Below, piece by piece: positions 63,097-64,000 of a DNA stretch of 64,000 nucleotides (position 1 is the first letter of the stretch; every line of letters begins with the position of its first letter). The stretch is from positions 62,001 to 126,000 of the forward strand of contig CAZYZX010000004.1 in the NCBI GenBank assembly GCA_964652025.1. Reading direction: 5' to 3'. The notes under the pieces are model-generated. The model did no database searches and was not told the DNA's origin. It worked only from the letters and a program-made list of their open reading frames with translations. The DNA is from JAEXOD01 sp964652025. Lineage in GTDB: Bacteria; Bacteroidota; Ignavibacteria; Ignavibacteriales; Melioribacteraceae. A program made the position numbers and the translations under genes.

Positions 63097-64000
63097 TCCA
63101 ATTAATTCTTGCAATAAGTTCAATAGTTCTAATTCTATCTTTATAAGTGTTATGATTATTCTGTTTTACAATATCTAATGCAGCATCGCTATTTCCTTCC
63201 CATCTGCGGCATATATAAATTGGTTCATAAATACGCCCAATCTGATATTCACGGCTAATTGCTAAACCAACAGCGTAATCTTCTCCATAGCTAACATTTG
63301 GTATTTTAATTTTACGCAATAAAGGAGTATAAAATGCACGGGGGGCACCCAATCCATTTATTCTTAATGCATTATTTCTGCCATTATCTGGTGTCCATTC
63401 TCTATGGTCAATAATTCCCGGAGGTATTTCTTCTAATTTAAAATTTGTCATTTGATAAGTTCCTACCACCATGCCACATTTCTGCTCGTAAAACGCTTTT
63501 ATTATTTTTGATACAGTGTTCTCATCTTTATATAAATCATCACTATCTAATTGTAATGCAAATTTACCACAATATTTGCTATGCACTGCTTCGTTCCAGC
63601 AACCGCCAATCCCTAAATCCTTTCTTTCTGGTATTATATGTATTAATCTATTATCTTTTGCAGCATATCCTTTAATAATTTCTGTGGTTCCATCATCGCT
63701 GTAGTTATCTACTATAATAAGATTAAATTTAAAGTCTGCTTTTTGATTTAAAATTGATACTATAGCATCTTTTATAGTCTTAACTCTATTTTTAACTGGA
63801 ATTATAACACTAGCTTCGTATTCAAAATTATTTTCATTAAATTCAATTTCCTTAAACTTAGGTTCTAAATAAGCGCCAACTGCTTTTAAGTGCTTTGTAC
63901 AAGCAATTTCCATTTCAATTTGCACTTCTCTATTTCTAGGATTCACATAATCGAACATTTTTTCGCCCGATTTTCTAGCGTCACTTTCAATTGCTGTATA
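63080..64000 (-). CDS. Glycosyltransferase family 2 (partial at 5' end)
   Basis: The frame stays open to the window edge: the 42 bases upstream of the ATG at 63958 encode YTAIESDARKSGEK in frame, so the true start probably lies beyond 64000. The visible part is about 306 residues. The GT-A fold shows ASVIIPVKNRVKTIKDAIVSIL, LIIVDNYSDDGTTEII and the metal-binding LQLDSDDLYKDENT (DxD-like). It would move a sugar from a nucleotide sugar. The partner gene DUF4922 overlaps its end. Acceptor unknown. Confidence 0.88.
   Translation of the reverse strand, partial: YTAIESDARKSGEKMFDYVNPRNREVQIEMEIACTKHLKAVGAYLEPKFKEIEFNENNFEYEASVIIPVKNRVKTIKDAIVSILNQKADFKFNLIIVDNYSDDGTTEIIKGYAAKDNRLIHIIPERKDLGIGGCWNEAVHSKYCGKFALQLDSDDLYKDENTVSKIIKAFYEQKCGMVVGTYQMTNFKLEEIPPGIIDHREWTPDNGRNNALRINGLGAPRAFYTPLLRKIKIPNVSYGEDYAVGLAISREYQIGRIYEPIYICRRWEGNSDAALDIVKQNNHNTYKDRIRTIELIARINWNAKNG

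Noticed and set aside
1..64000. CRISPR array, insertion sequence, prophage or tRNA-linked island
   Set aside because: No regularly spaced repeats, transposase, integrase, phage structural genes or tRNA-like sequences were noticed; the genes look like core chromosome.

Overview
This is 64 kb of very AT-rich bacterial chromosome, densely packed and dominated by a flagellar and signal-transduction region. The lineage signals point to the Bacteroidota/Chlorobiota side of the tree, most likely an Ignavibacteria-type organism. These signals are a secreted peptidase ending in a type IX secretion (Por) sorting domain with an NYPNPFNPST motif, CarboxypepD_reg-like TonB-dependent receptors, a DUF4922 protein beside a family 2 glycosyltransferase, and a nearly complete flagellar export, rod and ring gene set. 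Several genes carry Shine-Dalgarno sequences (GGAGG or GAGG), which typical Bacteroidota mostly lack. The genus assignment is inference; no rRNA or tRNA gene was seen.

Layout. 1-1638 (minus): a truncated TonB-dependent receptor, a lipoprotein and a small His-rich membrane protein, possibly a metal-uptake locus. 1712-3993 (minus): an MBOAT acyltransferase with an SGNH-type partner. 4070-33543 (minus, read right to left): one near-continuous flagellar supercluster. It runs fliL-M-N-O-P-Q-R, flhB-A-F-G, a short membrane protein, fliA, two HDOD proteins, a degenerate histidine kinase, three little-known proteins (one FliK-like), flgF-G-A-H-I-J-N-K-L, fliW, csrA, a REC-HPt protein, motA, motB, two more REC proteins, an unknown protein and a PAS histidine kinase. 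Many genes overlap or lie a few bases apart. Filament genes (fliC, fliD, fliS), fliE-F-G-H-I, flgB-C-D-E, rpoN and cheA are not in the window.

33823-38851 (minus): a second TonB-dependent receptor, MntP, a small membrane protein and a TlpA-like thioredoxin lipoprotein. 38989-41971 (plus): a ClC-family channel or exchanger and a MurI-like racemase. 41960-46809 (minus): an M2-like metallopeptidase, a solitary GroES-like protein, a TPR protein, TpiA, an Nfu-type Fe-S protein and Mrp. 47150-49108 (plus): an unusual REC / periplasmic-binding-protein-like / CheW fusion, the most interesting single gene here. 49176-51851 (minus): an M14 carboxypeptidase with a type IX sorting tail. 52015-54752 (plus): a REC-GAF-PAS-PAS histidine kinase and an unknown small protein. 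54754-55962 (minus): a U32 peptidase family protein. 56045-62083 (plus): an MFS transporter, then a PAS histidine kinase, a sigma-54 activator, a STAS protein and a REC-PP2C phosphatase. 62080-64000 (minus): a DUF4922 HIT-like protein and a glycosyltransferase that runs off the window.

The core theme is motility and its control. FliW/CsrA probably link assembly to flagellin translation, FliA switches late genes on, and FlhF/FlhG place and count flagella. A large set of REC, HPt, DHp-only, pseudo-kinase, HDOD, STAS and PP2C proteins probably forms a branched phosphorelay and partner-switching network around the motor. The fusion at 47150 could feed a cytoplasmic ligand signal into chemotaxis arrays.
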